NCBI GenBank assembly: GCA_946616365.1
Contig: CAMOIX010000030.1
Span: 1-29,218, forward strand
DNA: 29,218 nucleotides
Direction: 5' to 3'
Source of the DNA: AC2028 sp002373595
GTDB taxonomy: Bacteria; Bacillota; Clostridia; Lachnospirales; Lachnospiraceae
In this document: positions 7,772 through 15,917 of the stretch, one piece after another
Layout: each line of letters opens with the position of its first letter
Position numbering within the stretch: position 1 is the stretch's first letter
The notes under the pieces: generated by a model
What the model was told of the DNA's origin: nothing
Databases searched by the model: none
Seen by the model: the letters and a program-made list of their open reading frames with translations, nothing else
Translations under genes and position numbers: made by a program

Positions 7772-8709
7772 ATTCCCAATCCTCCGAAAAATTCTCCTAT
7801 GTCACTAAGGTCATAGGGTGTCATCTGATATACGTAATAATTCAGCCAATTGCTGTACAGATTGTTGCTGTGGGCTCTCCACTGCAGGAGCGGTTTCTCT
7901 TCCGGGTTGTCATCGGGGAAGTAATTCTTCGGTATCTGTATCGGAAGTCCTTTCCCAAGATCTCTGAAATACTCATTCTTAAGTGTAACCCTGTCATACT
8001 CCGGATGTCCGGTTACAAATATCCTATGTCCGTCCTGAGTCATTGCGATGAAAACTCCCGCTTCATCCGACTCAGCCAGTACCACCAGTTCCTTGCAAGC
8101 CTTTATATCTTCCGCAGGTGTCTCCGTGTGTCTGGAATGAGGGGCGAGGAATATATCATCAAATCCACGAACAAGAGGAACCTTTCTGTTCAGCACGCGA
8201 TGTTCAAAAATACCGAATACCTTTGCCGGCATCTGCCTCTTATTTATCCCGTAATAATGATAGAACCCGGCCTGAGCCCCCCAGCAGATATGAAGTATGC
8301 TCGTCACATGCTTGTCCGCCCAGTCCATGATCTCGCAGATCTCCGGCCAGTAATCGACCTCTTCAAAAGGAATATCCTCGACCGGGGCTCCGGTTATGAT
8401 CATACCGTCAAACTTTTCATTCCTTATATCATCGATCGTCACATAGAACTGCTCAAGATGCTCGACCGAAGTGTTTCTCGATACATGCGTCTTGGTATTC
8501 ATCCAGGTGATATCAAGCTGAAGCGGCGTATTGGAAAGAGCTCTCAGAAGCTGAAGCTCAGTATCCTGCTTAACAGGCATGATATTGAGGATAAGCACTT
8601 TCAGAGGTCTGATATCCTGATGGAGTGCTCTCTCATTCTCCATTACGAAAATGTTTTCTTCCTCAAGTTTTACTCTTGCGGGCAGATTGCTGTTGATCTT
8701 TACAGGCAT
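7768..8709 (-). CDS. metA: Homoserine O-acyltransferase MetA, probably acetyl-CoA specific
   Basis: MetA acylates homoserine in the first committed step of methionine synthesis. The 313-residue protein has the catalytic Cys142 in ILHICWGAQAGF and His235/Glu237 in FVTGHPEYDR, at exactly the family positions. Residue 111 is Glu (TGAPVEDIPFEEVDYW). In the Bacillus cereus enzyme Glu111 goes with acetyl-CoA use, while Escherichia coli has Gly there and uses succinyl-CoA. The product is therefore inferred to be O-acetylhomoserine despite the common name homoserine O-succinyltransferase. GGAG lies eight bases before the ATG. It is 29 bases after ligA and overlaps the cyclophilin gene by four bases. 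No S-box or T-box leader is visible upstream, as expected for an internal operon gene. Confidence 0.96.
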   Translation of the reverse strand: MPVKINSNLPARVKLEEENIFVMENERALHQDIRPLKVLILNIMPVKQDTELQLLRALSNTPLQLDITWMNTKTHVSRNTSVEHLEQFYVTIDDIRNEKFDGMIITGAPVEDIPFEEVDYWPEICEIMDWADKHVTSILHICWGAQAGFYHYYGINKRQMPAKVFGIFEHRVLNRKVPLVRGFDDIFLAPHSRHTETPAEDIKACKELVVLAESDEAGVFIAMTQDGHRIFVTGHPEYDRVTLKNEYFRDLGKGLPIQIPKNYFPDDNPEEKPLLQWRAHSNNLYSNWLNYYVYQMTPYDLSDIGEFFGGLGI

Positions 8710-8738
8710 TACATATCTCCGTTCTTACCGCTGTGCGG

Positions 8739-10772
8739 TTAGTATTTATAATCAGGCATATACTTTGCAAGGAAATCATCCTCTGAAAGTATTGCCACTC
8801 CGAGCGACTTTGCCGTTTTATTTTTGGATGACTGCGATGCAAAATCATTATTGATAAGGCACTCCGTCTTTCCTGTAACGGAGCCTGTGACTTTGCCGCC
8901 TCTTGCTTCAATGAGATCCTTAAGATCATTTCTGCTCTTAAAGTGCTCAAGGCTTCCGGTCACTACAAATGACAGACCGTCAAGTCCCGCAGAATTTTCA
9001 TCTCCTGCAGTTTCCGCGGCCGTTTTATCTATTGTAACCTCAGCGATAAGTCTGTCAAGGCATGCGCTCTTTACATCATCGGCGAAGTACTCGCATATCG
9101 CATTACTCATGACATCGCCGACGCCGTCTATCGCGGTCAGTTCATCAGGCTTTGCAGCACGCAGCCCGTCCAGATCATCCTTGAAAGCTCTGCAGATGAG
9201 TTTTGCATTTGCAGATCCCACGCCGGCTATACCCAGTCCGAAGAGGACTCTGGAAAGTGTGGTATTTCTCGACTTGTCTATACTTGCGATCAGATTCTCG
9301 TAGGACTTTTCACCGAAGCCTTCCATCCTTACGATGCGTTCCTTGAACCTATCAAGCTTATATATATCCGCAAACTCTTTGATAAAGCCGCAGTCGACAA
9401 ACTTCTCGAGCGTCATCTCGGAGAGTCCGTCGATGTTCATCGCATTTCTCGATACGAACTGAGTGAAGAGTTTTATCTGCTTTGCGGGACACTCCGGATT
9501 CGTACAGAAAAGTGACTCTGCTTCGTTCTGTGCTCTTACCTCAGTAGCTCCTCCGCATACCGGACAGGCCTTAGGGATCTGAAGCTTCCCGCTTCGAGTC
9601 AGATTCTCCGCAATTTGCGGGATTATCATGTTTGCTTTATATACTGTGATGCGATCGCCTATACCCAGCTGCAGTTCTTTAACAATGCTGACATTGTGAA
9701 CGGATGCTCTCGATACACTGGTCCCCTCGAGTTCAACCGTATCAAATATCGCAACAGGATTGATGAGCCCCGTTCTGCTCGCGCTCCACTCTACCTCTCG
9801 AAGTGTTGTCTCAGCGAGCTCATCCGACCATTTGAATGCAATGGAATGTCTCGGGAATTTTGCGGTACTTCCGAGGCTCCTTCCGTATGCTATATCTTCA
9901 TATGTAAGAACAAGTCCATCGGAAGGGATCTCGTAATCCGCTATGCGTTTCTCGTAATCTCCGACAGCATCCACTACATTCGATGCGTTTACTTTCATCC
10001 TCTGTACGGTCTCAAAGCCGAGCGCATCAAGGAAAGCAAATCTCTCTGATGCACGGTTTGGATCAAAGTCTTTGCCTCCGGTGCTGAGTTTGCTGCCCTC
10101 AGCCTCCTCGCCGGCACTTACCAGATTAAAAGCGATAAGCCTTACACTCCTCTTAGCCGTAACGGAACTGTCGAGCTGCCTTACGGAACCGCTGCAGAGA
10201 TTCCTGGGATTCTTGTACTTTTCATCCGCATCCGTGATGGCCGAATTAATCTTTTCGAAATCGGGATAACTGATAACAGCTTCACCTCTGAGGACCAGCC
10301 TTTCCTTGTACGGTATGCGAAGAGGCAGATTTATAAAAGTCCTGGCATTGGCCGTGATGACCTCTCCGACTTCTCCGTTTCCCCGTGTTACAGCTTTGGA
10401 CAGTTCTCCGTTTTCATATGTGAGTACTACAGTCAGTCCGTCGAGTTTCCAGGAAAGCAGTCCTTCCTTATCTCCCAACCAATCAGCAAGTTCAGCGCGT
10501 TCCTTGGTCTTTCCGAGGCTCAGCATCGGTGACGCATGTTTCTCCTTGGGCAGATTATCTACCGCTTCATATCCGACACGCTGGGTGGGTGAACCCGCGA
10601 GAACTATACCGGTATCCTCCTCGAGCGAAACAAGCTCATCATAGAGCTTATCGTACTCGTAGTTACTCATGATCTCGCGATCCTCTGCATAATAAACACG
10701 GGATGCGTTAGTGAGGATCCCGGCGAGTTCTTTCATTCGTGTGATTTTTTTATCGTTATCTGCTACTGACAT
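8739..10772 (-). CDS. ligA: NAD-dependent DNA ligase (LigA family), divergent active site
   Basis: LigA seals nicks in replication and repair using NAD+. From the chosen ATG the protein has 677 residues and all domains in order: Ia (to about 55), adenylation domain with the nucleophile Lys109 in SWKLDG, OB fold, four-cysteine zinc finger (CPVCGG and CTNPECP), helix-hairpin-helix repeats, and a C-terminal BRCT domain. A TTG at 10808 would add 12 residues inside rluF. The ATG at 10772, one base past the rluF stop and after AGGCGG, fits better. Several residues invariant in E. coli LigA differ: Glu113 is Ser107, TRGDG is TRGNG, the GED acid pair is GEV, and Lys290 of DGVVIKV is Thr290 (DGLVLT). 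Lys314 is kept. From memory, related Lachnospiraceae ligases share this form. It may be the main ligase or a second paralogue. Confidence 0.93.
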   Translation of the reverse strand: MSVADNDKKITRMKELAGILTNASRVYYAEDREIMSNYEYDKLYDELVSLEEDTGIVLAGSPTQRVGYEAVDNLPKEKHASPMLSLGKTKERAELADWLGDKEGLLSWKLDGLTVVLTYENGELSKAVTRGNGEVGEVITANARTFINLPLRIPYKERLVLRGEAVISYPDFEKINSAITDADEKYKNPRNLCSGSVRQLDSSVTAKRSVRLIAFNLVSAGEEAEGSKLSTGGKDFDPNRASERFAFLDALGFETVQRMKVNASNVVDAVGDYEKRIADYEIPSDGLVLTYEDIAYGRSLGSTAKFPRHSIAFKWSDELAETTLREVEWSASRTGLINPVAIFDTVELEGTSVSRASVHNVSIVKELQLGIGDRITVYKANMIIPQIAENLTRSGKLQIPKACPVCGGATEVRAQNEAESLFCTNPECPAKQIKLFTQFVSRNAMNIDGLSEMTLEKFVDCGFIKEFADIYKLDRFKERIVRMEGFGEKSYENLIASIDKSRNTTLSRVLFGLGIAGVGSANAKLICRAFKDDLDGLRAAKPDELTAIDGVGDVMSNAICEYFADDVKSACLDRLIAEVTIDKTAAETAGDENSAGLDGLSFVVTGSLEHFKSRNDLKDLIEARGGKVTGSVTGKTECLINNDFASQSSKNKTAKSLGVAILSEDDFLAKYMPDYKY

Positions 10773-10773
10773 C

Positions 10774-11484
10774 TTATCGGCCGCCTGCAGCCTTTCGTAA
10801 GTTTTCAATTTCCGTATCGTTTAAGTATCTGTACTCTCCTGTCCTAAGACTGCCGAGAGTGATGTTCATAACGCGTATGCGTTTAAGTGACGTCACCTTA
10901 TATCCGAGTTCGTCGCACATGCGTCTTATCTGTCTGTTGAGTCCCTGTGTGAGCACCAGATTAAATCTCTTCTCGCCTTTGGCAATAAGTTTGCAGGGTC
11001 TTGTCTTAACTCCGAGGTCTCTTAAGTATACGCCCGACTCCATCTTCTTTATGAATTCGTCCGTGACGGGTTTGTTGACGTTTACTTCATATTCTTTCTC
11101 ATGACGCTTCGATCCGCGCATCATGGAGTTGATCAGATCTCCGTCATTCGTCAGTATGATCAGGCCTTCGGAATCCCTATCCAACCTGCCCGCGTATGTA
11201 ACGCGCTCGGGGAGATCCAGTTCATCGAGTATCAGCCTGTCCGCGTGTTCATCATGTTCCGAGCAGGTAACGCCCACCGGCTTGTAATATGCTATCACCG
11301 TAACATGATCCTTTGCTTTTATCACATCACCGTTGACAGTCACTTCATCTTTGGTCTCATCAATACTCATACCGACAGAAGCAAGCCTGCCGTTCACTCC
11401 GACCAGGCCCCTCTCTATCAGTCTGTCTGCTTCCCGTCTCGAGCATATTCCGCATTCAGCTATATACTTATTAAGTCTGATCAT
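10774..11484 (-). CDS. rluF: 23S rRNA pseudouridine synthase, RluF-like
   Basis: RsuA/RluB/E/F-family enzymes isomerise a uridine in rRNA. The closest match by eye is RluF, which modifies U2604 of E. coli 23S rRNA (and tRNA-Tyr). The 236-residue protein has an N-terminal S4 RNA-binding domain (MIRLNKYIAECGICSRREAD). The catalytic motif is AGRLDRDSEGLIILTNDGDL, with Asp102 as nucleophile. The closing signature is LTQGLNRQIRRMCDELGYKV. A GTG two codons upstream is in frame. I chose the ATG because it overlaps the rnhA stop as ATGA and follows GGAG by eight bases. It lies between rnhA and ligA with almost no spacing. The exact target uridine is inferred from family resemblance only. Confidence 0.9.
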   Translation of the reverse strand: MIRLNKYIAECGICSRREADRLIERGLVGVNGRLASVGMSIDETKDEVTVNGDVIKAKDHVTVIAYYKPVGVTCSEHDEHADRLILDELDLPERVTYAGRLDRDSEGLIILTNDGDLINSMMRGSKRHEKEYEVNVNKPVTDEFIKKMESGVYLRDLGVKTRPCKLIAKGEKRFNLVLTQGLNRQIRRMCDELGYKVTSLKRIRVMNITLGSLRTGEYRYLNDTEIENLRKAAGGR

Positions 11485-11960
11485 TGCCACAGCTCCAGAT
11501 CGTCAATCTTTTTAACAGGAGGAATGCCTCCGTCCGATTCGAGTCCTTTCTTGGCCAGCCTGTCTGCCATCTCGTTATACTCGACACCTGTGTGTGCATC
11601 GACTTTATGAAAAGAGATATCTATATCCCTTCCCCATTCACACATAGCCATCGCGTACTTAACCGTGAGATCATTCTTTCTCTTCCACGCGCCGGTGACC
11701 CACATCTCGATACCCGCATAGTCATAATAGATATCGATAGCTTTATATCCGCTCTTTCTGGCGCATTGAACGGCATACATCGCACCGAGCATCTCACCCG
11801 TGACATTCCTGCTCTTAAGTGAATCCGGATTATCACCGTATCCGCAAGCCGTATAGATGCATCCATAAGGCGTGATAAAAACACACCCGAAAGAATACCT
11901 CTTCAAGGCATCACTGTAACTGCCGTCGACATATGCTGTTATCTTCTCGTCGGAACTCAT
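11481..11960 (-). CDS. rnhA: Ribonuclease HI-family protein
   Basis: RNase HI degrades RNA in RNA-DNA hybrids such as primers and R-loops. The 159-residue protein keeps the four metal-binding acids: Asp12 (AYVDGS), Glu56 (TGEMLGA), Asp80 (IYYDYAGIE) and Asp133 (NEMADRLAKKGL). His123 (KVDAHTG) is in the flexible loop used for product release. No N-terminal hybrid-binding domain is present, unlike many Firmicutes RNase H proteins. The ATG lies seven bases past the carB stop with no clear ribosome binding site, so translation is probably coupled to carB. Grouping with ligA in one operon gives a small DNA-maintenance pair. Confidence 0.92.
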   Translation of the reverse strand: MSSDEKITAYVDGSYSDALKRYSFGCVFITPYGCIYTACGYGDNPDSLKSRNVTGEMLGAMYAVQCARKSGYKAIDIYYDYAGIEMWVTGAWKRKNDLTVKYAMAMCEWGRDIDISFHKVDAHTGVEYNEMADRLAKKGLESDGGIPPVKKIDDLELWQ

Positions 11961-11967
11961 TTTGTTT

Positions 11968-14900
11968 TTAGTTCTCGTTGTGCCAGCTCTGAAGAGATCT
12001 TACGCCCTCGCCTCCGCACTTCTTAACGGCAGCGATACCTTCGGCTGCAGCCTTTGCGGCAGCGACCGTGGTGATGTAAGGAACGCGATACTTAACAGCG
12101 GACTTTCTTAAGTAACTGTCATCATGCGCACTGTTCTTTCCGATAGGTGAGTTGATGATGAGCTGTATCTCACCGTTTGCTATATGATCGGTGATGTTCG
12201 GACGACCCTCATAGAGCTTCTTAACCTTGGTAGCGGGTATTCCTGCGTTTACGATAAGGTCACATGTTCCGCCCGTTGCCATGAGATTGAATCCGCAGTT
12301 TGCAAATGCTCTCGCGACATCAACGATCTCAGGCTTGTCCTGAGTATTTACGGAAAGGAGCACAGTTCCTTCCATAGGAAGCACTCCGCCTGCAGCTTCC
12401 TGCGCTTTGAAGAAAGCTTCGCCCCAGTTGGTGGAGATTCCAAGAACTTCTCCGGTGGAGCGCATCTCGGGTCCGAGTACGGGATCGACTTCCTGGAACA
12501 TATTGAACGGGAATACGGATTCCTTTACTCCGTAATACTTAATCTCTCTGTTAGCTGCATCTCCGACAAGTTCCTCTATCGATGCTTTGCTTCCGGTGAT
12601 CTCCGCGGTGATGAGATTCGTTGCAACGGGAACCATCTTGATACCGCAGACCTTGGAAACGAGGGGCACGGTACGGGATGCTCTTGGATTGGCCTCAAGT
12701 ACGAATACCTTGTCGTCCTCTATCGCATACTGGATATTCATAAGTCCTACAACATGCATCTCCTCGGCGATCTTTCTCGTATACTCTCTGATCGTCTTGA
12801 GATTCTTCTCAGAGATATGTTTGGAAGGAATGATACATGCGGAGTCTCCGGAGTGAATACCGGCGAGCTCGATATGCTCCATGACAGCGGGCACAAATGC
12901 ATGCGTACCGTTGCAGATAGCATCTGCTTCACACTCCATCGCATTGTGCAGGAATCTGTCGATAAGTATGGGCCTCTCGGGAGTGACGCCTATCGCCGCC
13001 ATCATATAATCAGACATTCCTTCATCGTCATATACGACTTCCATTCCTCTTCCTCCGAGGACGTAGGAAGGTCTTACCATTACGGGATATCCGATGTGAT
13101 TTGCTATAGCTATGGCATCCTGAACGGTTACTGCCATTCCGGACTCAGGCATCGGGATCTCAAGCTTGTCCATCATATCGCGGAAGAGATCTCTGTCCTC
13201 TGCGAGGTCGATGACGGACGGTGAAGTTCCGAGGATCTTTACGCCGTTCTTCTCAAGGTCTGCAGCGAGGTTAAGAGGAGTCTGTCCTCCAAACTGCGCA
13301 ATGACTCCGACGGGTTTTTCTTTCTTATAAATGCTGAGCACATCCTCAAGTGTAAGAGGCTCGAAATAGAGCTTGTCGGAAGTATCATAGTCCGTGGATA
13401 CGGTCTCCGGATTACAGTTGACGATGATGGTCTCAAATCCAAGCTTTTTGAGAGCCCATGCCGCATGTACGCAGCAGTAGTCAAACTCGATACCCTGTCC
13501 GATACGGTTCGGTCCGCCGCCGAGTATCATGACTTTCCTGGATTTCTCATTAACGGGATCGTGGTCCTCTCCGCAGTATGTCGAATAGAAATACTCGCTG
13601 CTGTCGGTGCCGCTTACATGCACGCCGTCCCAATGCTCCTCGATCCCTGCGCTTATTCTTGCATTTCTGATATCAGCTTCTGATACTCCGAGTATGATAC
13701 TCAGGTACTTATCGGAAAATCCGCCCTTCTTTGCCTTCTCAAGTACATCTCTGGAAGGAACGGAGCCCTTTGATTTCTCAAGAGCGATCTCCTCTTCGGT
13801 GAGTTCCTTCATCTGCTCGATGAAGTATTTCTTTACACGAGTGATCTCGTGGATCTCATCAACACTCGCGCCCTTCTTGAGAGCTTCATACATAATGAAA
13901 TGTCTCTCGCTCGAAGGAGTAATTAGAAGATCGAGGAGCTGCTTCTTGTTCATCTTCTCAAACTTCTCAACATGGCCCAATCCGTAACGACCCTTCTCGA
14001 GGGATCTGATAGCCTTCTGAAATGCTTCTTTGTAATTCTTTCCGATACTCATGACCTCGCCGACCGCGCGCATCTGAGTACCGAGCTTATCCTCCACGCC
14101 CTTGAACTTTTCAAAAGCCCAGCGCGCGAACTTAACAACGACATAATCTCCGCCGGGTTTGTACTTATCAAGTGTTCCGTACTTGCCGCAGGGAATCTCG
14201 GAAAGAGTAAGTCCCGCTGCAAGCTTGGCGGATACAAGCGCGATGGGGAATCCCGTTGCTTTGGAAGCAAGTGCGGATGACCTTGAAGTACGGGGATTGA
14301 TCTCTATTACTATTATCCTGTCGGACTTGGGATCGTGTGCAAACTGTACATTGGTACCTCCGATGACGCCGATATGCTCGACGATCTTGTAAGCCTGCTC
14401 CTGAAGTCTGTCCATGACATCCTGAGATATGGTGAGCATAGGCGCGGTACAGAAAGAGTCACCGGTATGTACGCCCATCGGATCTACATTCTCGATGAAG
14501 CATACGGTGATCATATTATTGTCCTTATCACGGACTACCTCGAGCTCGAGCTCCTCCCATCCGGTAACACACTCTTCTACGAGCACCTGATGAACGAGTG
14601 AAGCCTGCAGTCCTCTCGCACAGACAGTCTGAAGCTCCTCTCTGTTATATACGAGTCCTCCGCCTGCTCCGCCCATGGTATATGCGGGTCTTAATACTAC
14701 CGGGTATCCGAGCTCATCCGCGATCTTAAGCGCTTCCTCAACGGAGTATGCGACCTCAGATCTGGCCATCTCTATGCCGAGGGAATTCATCGTATTCTTG
14801 AACTCGATACGGTCCTCTCCGCGCTCTATGGCGTCAACCTGTACGCCGATGACCTTTACATTATATTTATCAAGTACGCCTGCCTTGTATAATTCTGCAC

Positions 14901-15195
14901 AAAGATTAAGTCCCGACTGGCCTCCGAGATTGGGAAGCAGCGCATCGGGCTTTTCCTTAGCGATGATCTCTTCCAGCCTCTTGACATTCAGAGGCTCGAT
15001 ATAAGTAACATCAGCCATTTCAGGGTCTGTCATTATGGTCGCGGGGTTCGAATTGACGAGTACGATCTCGTATCCGAGACTCCTAAGCGCTTTACACGCC
15101 TGTGTTCCCGAGTAGTCAAATTCGCAGGCCTGACCTATTACGATAGGGCCCGATCCGATGATAAGTACCTTCTTGATATCTGTTCTTGCAGGCAT
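11968..15195 (-). CDS. carB: Carbamoyl-phosphate synthase large subunit
   Basis: CarB uses ammonia delivered by the glutaminase subunit CarA, bicarbonate and two ATP to make carbamoyl phosphate for arginine and pyrimidine synthesis. The 1075-residue protein is full length (E. coli about 1073). It begins with the carboxy-phosphate ATP-grasp half (VLIIGSGPIVIGQACEFDYSG), then an oligomerisation domain. The second ATP-grasp half starts near residue 550 (MILGGGPNRIGQGIEFDYCC). The C-terminal MGS-like allosteric domain starts near residue 930 (SVNTQDKPEIVDVARAF). AAAGGAG precedes the ATG. No carA is adjacent: upstream is a divergent unrelated gene, and downstream come rnhA and rluF. CarA must be encoded elsewhere. 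It is the first gene of a likely six-gene operon. Confidence 0.98.
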   Translation of the reverse strand: MPARTDIKKVLIIGSGPIVIGQACEFDYSGTQACKALRSLGYEIVLVNSNPATIMTDPEMADVTYIEPLNVKRLEEIIAKEKPDALLPNLGGQSGLNLCAELYKAGVLDKYNVKVIGVQVDAIERGEDRIEFKNTMNSLGIEMARSEVAYSVEEALKIADELGYPVVLRPAYTMGGAGGGLVYNREELQTVCARGLQASLVHQVLVEECVTGWEELELEVVRDKDNNMITVCFIENVDPMGVHTGDSFCTAPMLTISQDVMDRLQEQAYKIVEHIGVIGGTNVQFAHDPKSDRIIVIEINPRTSRSSALASKATGFPIALVSAKLAAGLTLSEIPCGKYGTLDKYKPGGDYVVVKFARWAFEKFKGVEDKLGTQMRAVGEVMSIGKNYKEAFQKAIRSLEKGRYGLGHVEKFEKMNKKQLLDLLITPSSERHFIMYEALKKGASVDEIHEITRVKKYFIEQMKELTEEEIALEKSKGSVPSRDVLEKAKKGGFSDKYLSIILGVSEADIRNARISAGIEEHWDGVHVSGTDSSEYFYSTYCGEDHDPVNEKSRKVMILGGGPNRIGQGIEFDYCCVHAAWALKKLGFETIIVNCNPETVSTDYDTSDKLYFEPLTLEDVLSIYKKEKPVGVIAQFGGQTPLNLAADLEKNGVKILGTSPSVIDLAEDRDLFRDMMDKLEIPMPESGMAVTVQDAIAIANHIGYPVMVRPSYVLGGRGMEVVYDDEGMSDYMMAAIGVTPERPILIDRFLHNAMECEADAICNGTHAFVPAVMEHIELAGIHSGDSACIIPSKHISEKNLKTIREYTRKIAEEMHVVGLMNIQYAIEDDKVFVLEANPRASRTVPLVSKVCGIKMVPVATNLITAEITGSKASIEELVGDAANREIKYYGVKESVFPFNMFQEVDPVLGPEMRSTGEVLGISTNWGEAFFKAQEAAGGVLPMEGTVLLSVNTQDKPEIVDVARAFANCGFNLMATGGTCDLIVNAGIPATKVKKLYEGRPNITDHIANGEIQLIINSPIGKNSAHDDSYLRKSAVKYRVPYITTVAAAKAAAEGIAAVKKCGGEGVRSLQSWHNEN

Positions 15196-15245
15196 AGATA
15201 TTGTGCTCCTTTCTACCTAAAACACCACTTTTTGTATATTAACAC

Positions 15246-15287
15246 GGAACATCAGTTATTAAAAATACATTTTTCAACTACAGTTCC
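15246..15287. repeat. 42-base interrupted dyad upstream of carB
   Basis: GGAAC (15246-15250), AGTT (15254-15257) and AAA (15261-15263) pair in order with TTT (15270-15272), AACT (15276-15279) and GTTCC (15283-15287). Matched blocks are separated by symmetric three-base mismatches. The even spacing suggests either an extended protein-binding dyad or a long imperfect hairpin in a carB leader. No T-run typical of an attenuator follows. Confidence 0.45.
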
Positions 15288-15289
15288 TA

Positions 15290-15318
15290 TTGATTGTATT
15301 AACAAGTTATGTTAAATT
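15290..15318 (+). promoter_or_regulatory. Likely promoter of the plus-strand two-gene module
   Basis: TTGATT (15290-15295) and TAAATT (15313-15318) are 17 bases apart, each matching the vegetative consensus at four of six positions. The spacer contains the perfect palindrome TTAACA-AGTTA-TGTTAA (15299-15315), which also overlaps the -10 box and is placed like an operator. The start would be near 15325, inside the 12-base repeat array. Confidence 0.5.
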
Positions 15319-15320
15319 TT

Positions 15321-15356
15321 AAGTACAAAATAAAGTACTCTTTTTAGTACTTTTTT
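15321..15356 (+). repeat. Three tandem 12-base direct repeats (AGTAC array)
   Basis: Three consecutive units read AAGTACAAAATA, AAGTACTCTTTT and TAGTACTTTTTT. The pentamer AGTAC recurs at exactly 12-base steps (15322, 15334, 15346). The last two units also form a hairpin (AAAGTACT 15332-15339 with AGTACTTT 15346-15353, loop of six) that ends five bases before the ribosome binding site of the next gene. Position over the predicted start site suggests an autoregulatory operator. A weak terminator or RNA-level control is the alternative. Confidence 0.6.
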
Positions 15357-15368
15357 CAGGAGATAAAG

Positions 15369-15917
15369 ATGATAGCAAAACAAATGGATGTCCGATCGAA
15401 TATAAAGAAATTTTTTGACCTGGCTTACGAGGGTGAACCAATTATAATCCCCCGAAAGCTCGATCACAATGTAGTCATTATTTCCGAAACCGTTTATAAC
15501 AATTTAATGCAGACATCAAGAGTTGATGCTTATTCCAGAATGCTTTCGGAAAGCAAGTCTGCAAAACCCGACACCAAGGGAAATGTCAAATCGCATAACC
15601 TTGAAAAACTTAATGCCATCCGTCAGTTAAAGGATAACTGGAATGGAAATGGTGCTCCCGCATTTTCAAAAAAACTGATTAAAAAGGTTGAAAATTTACT
15701 TAACGAGCTGATGATACAGCCTGAAATCTTTCCCACTGCTATGGGATCAATTCAATTCGAATACGATAATGCAAGACGTGATCATATGGAAATCGAAATA
15801 AACGAAACAGATAATGCAGAAGTATTCATTGTGAACTTTAACGGTGCAGAATCTTTTGAAACTACAAGTACGTTACCGGATATTCTGAACGCTTACATTG
15901 GTGATTTCTATGGATAA
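15369..15917 (+). CDS. Phd/YefM-like antitoxin domain with extra C-terminal domain
   Basis: The first 48 residues or so (MIAKQMDVRSNIKKFFDLAYEG through VVIISETVYNNLM) resemble the Phd/YefM antitoxin fold: a short DNA-binding and dimerisation module with an 'I-P-R... VVIIS' core. After a Ser/Lys-rich linker a second domain starts near residue 80. It contains LKDNWNGNGAPAFS, QPEIFPTAMGSIQFEY and MEIEINE, a pattern I recall from widespread uncharacterised bacterial proteins with a W-D/N-G-x-G-A motif. The total is 182 residues. AGGAG lies six bases before the ATG. The downstream gene overlaps its last codons. It is one of only two plus-strand genes here and more AT-rich than its neighbours. Likely role: antitoxin or regulator of the partner gene; function inferred only. 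Confidence 0.75.
   Translation: MIAKQMDVRSNIKKFFDLAYEGEPIIIPRKLDHNVVIISETVYNNLMQTSRVDAYSRMLSESKSAKPDTKGNVKSHNLEKLNAIRQLKDNWNGNGAPAFSKKLIKKVENLLNELMIQPEIFPTAMGSIQFEYDNARRDHMEIEINETDNAEVFIVNFNGAESFETTSTLPDILNAYIGDFYG

Noticed and set aside
10773..10808. TTG start adding 12 residues to LigA
   Set aside because: It lies inside rluF, has no good ribosome binding site, and the added residues do not match ligase N-termini.
12184..13224. Long plus-strand open frame (346 codons) opposite carB
   Set aside because: It is a shadow of carB: no ribosome binding site, Cys/His/Leu-rich composition and no recognisable domain.
15196..15368. T-box, PyrR site or other known leader upstream of carB
   Set aside because: No T-box consensus, anti-antiterminator or PyrR loop could be recognised; only the interrupted dyad and the plus-strand promoter elements are visible.
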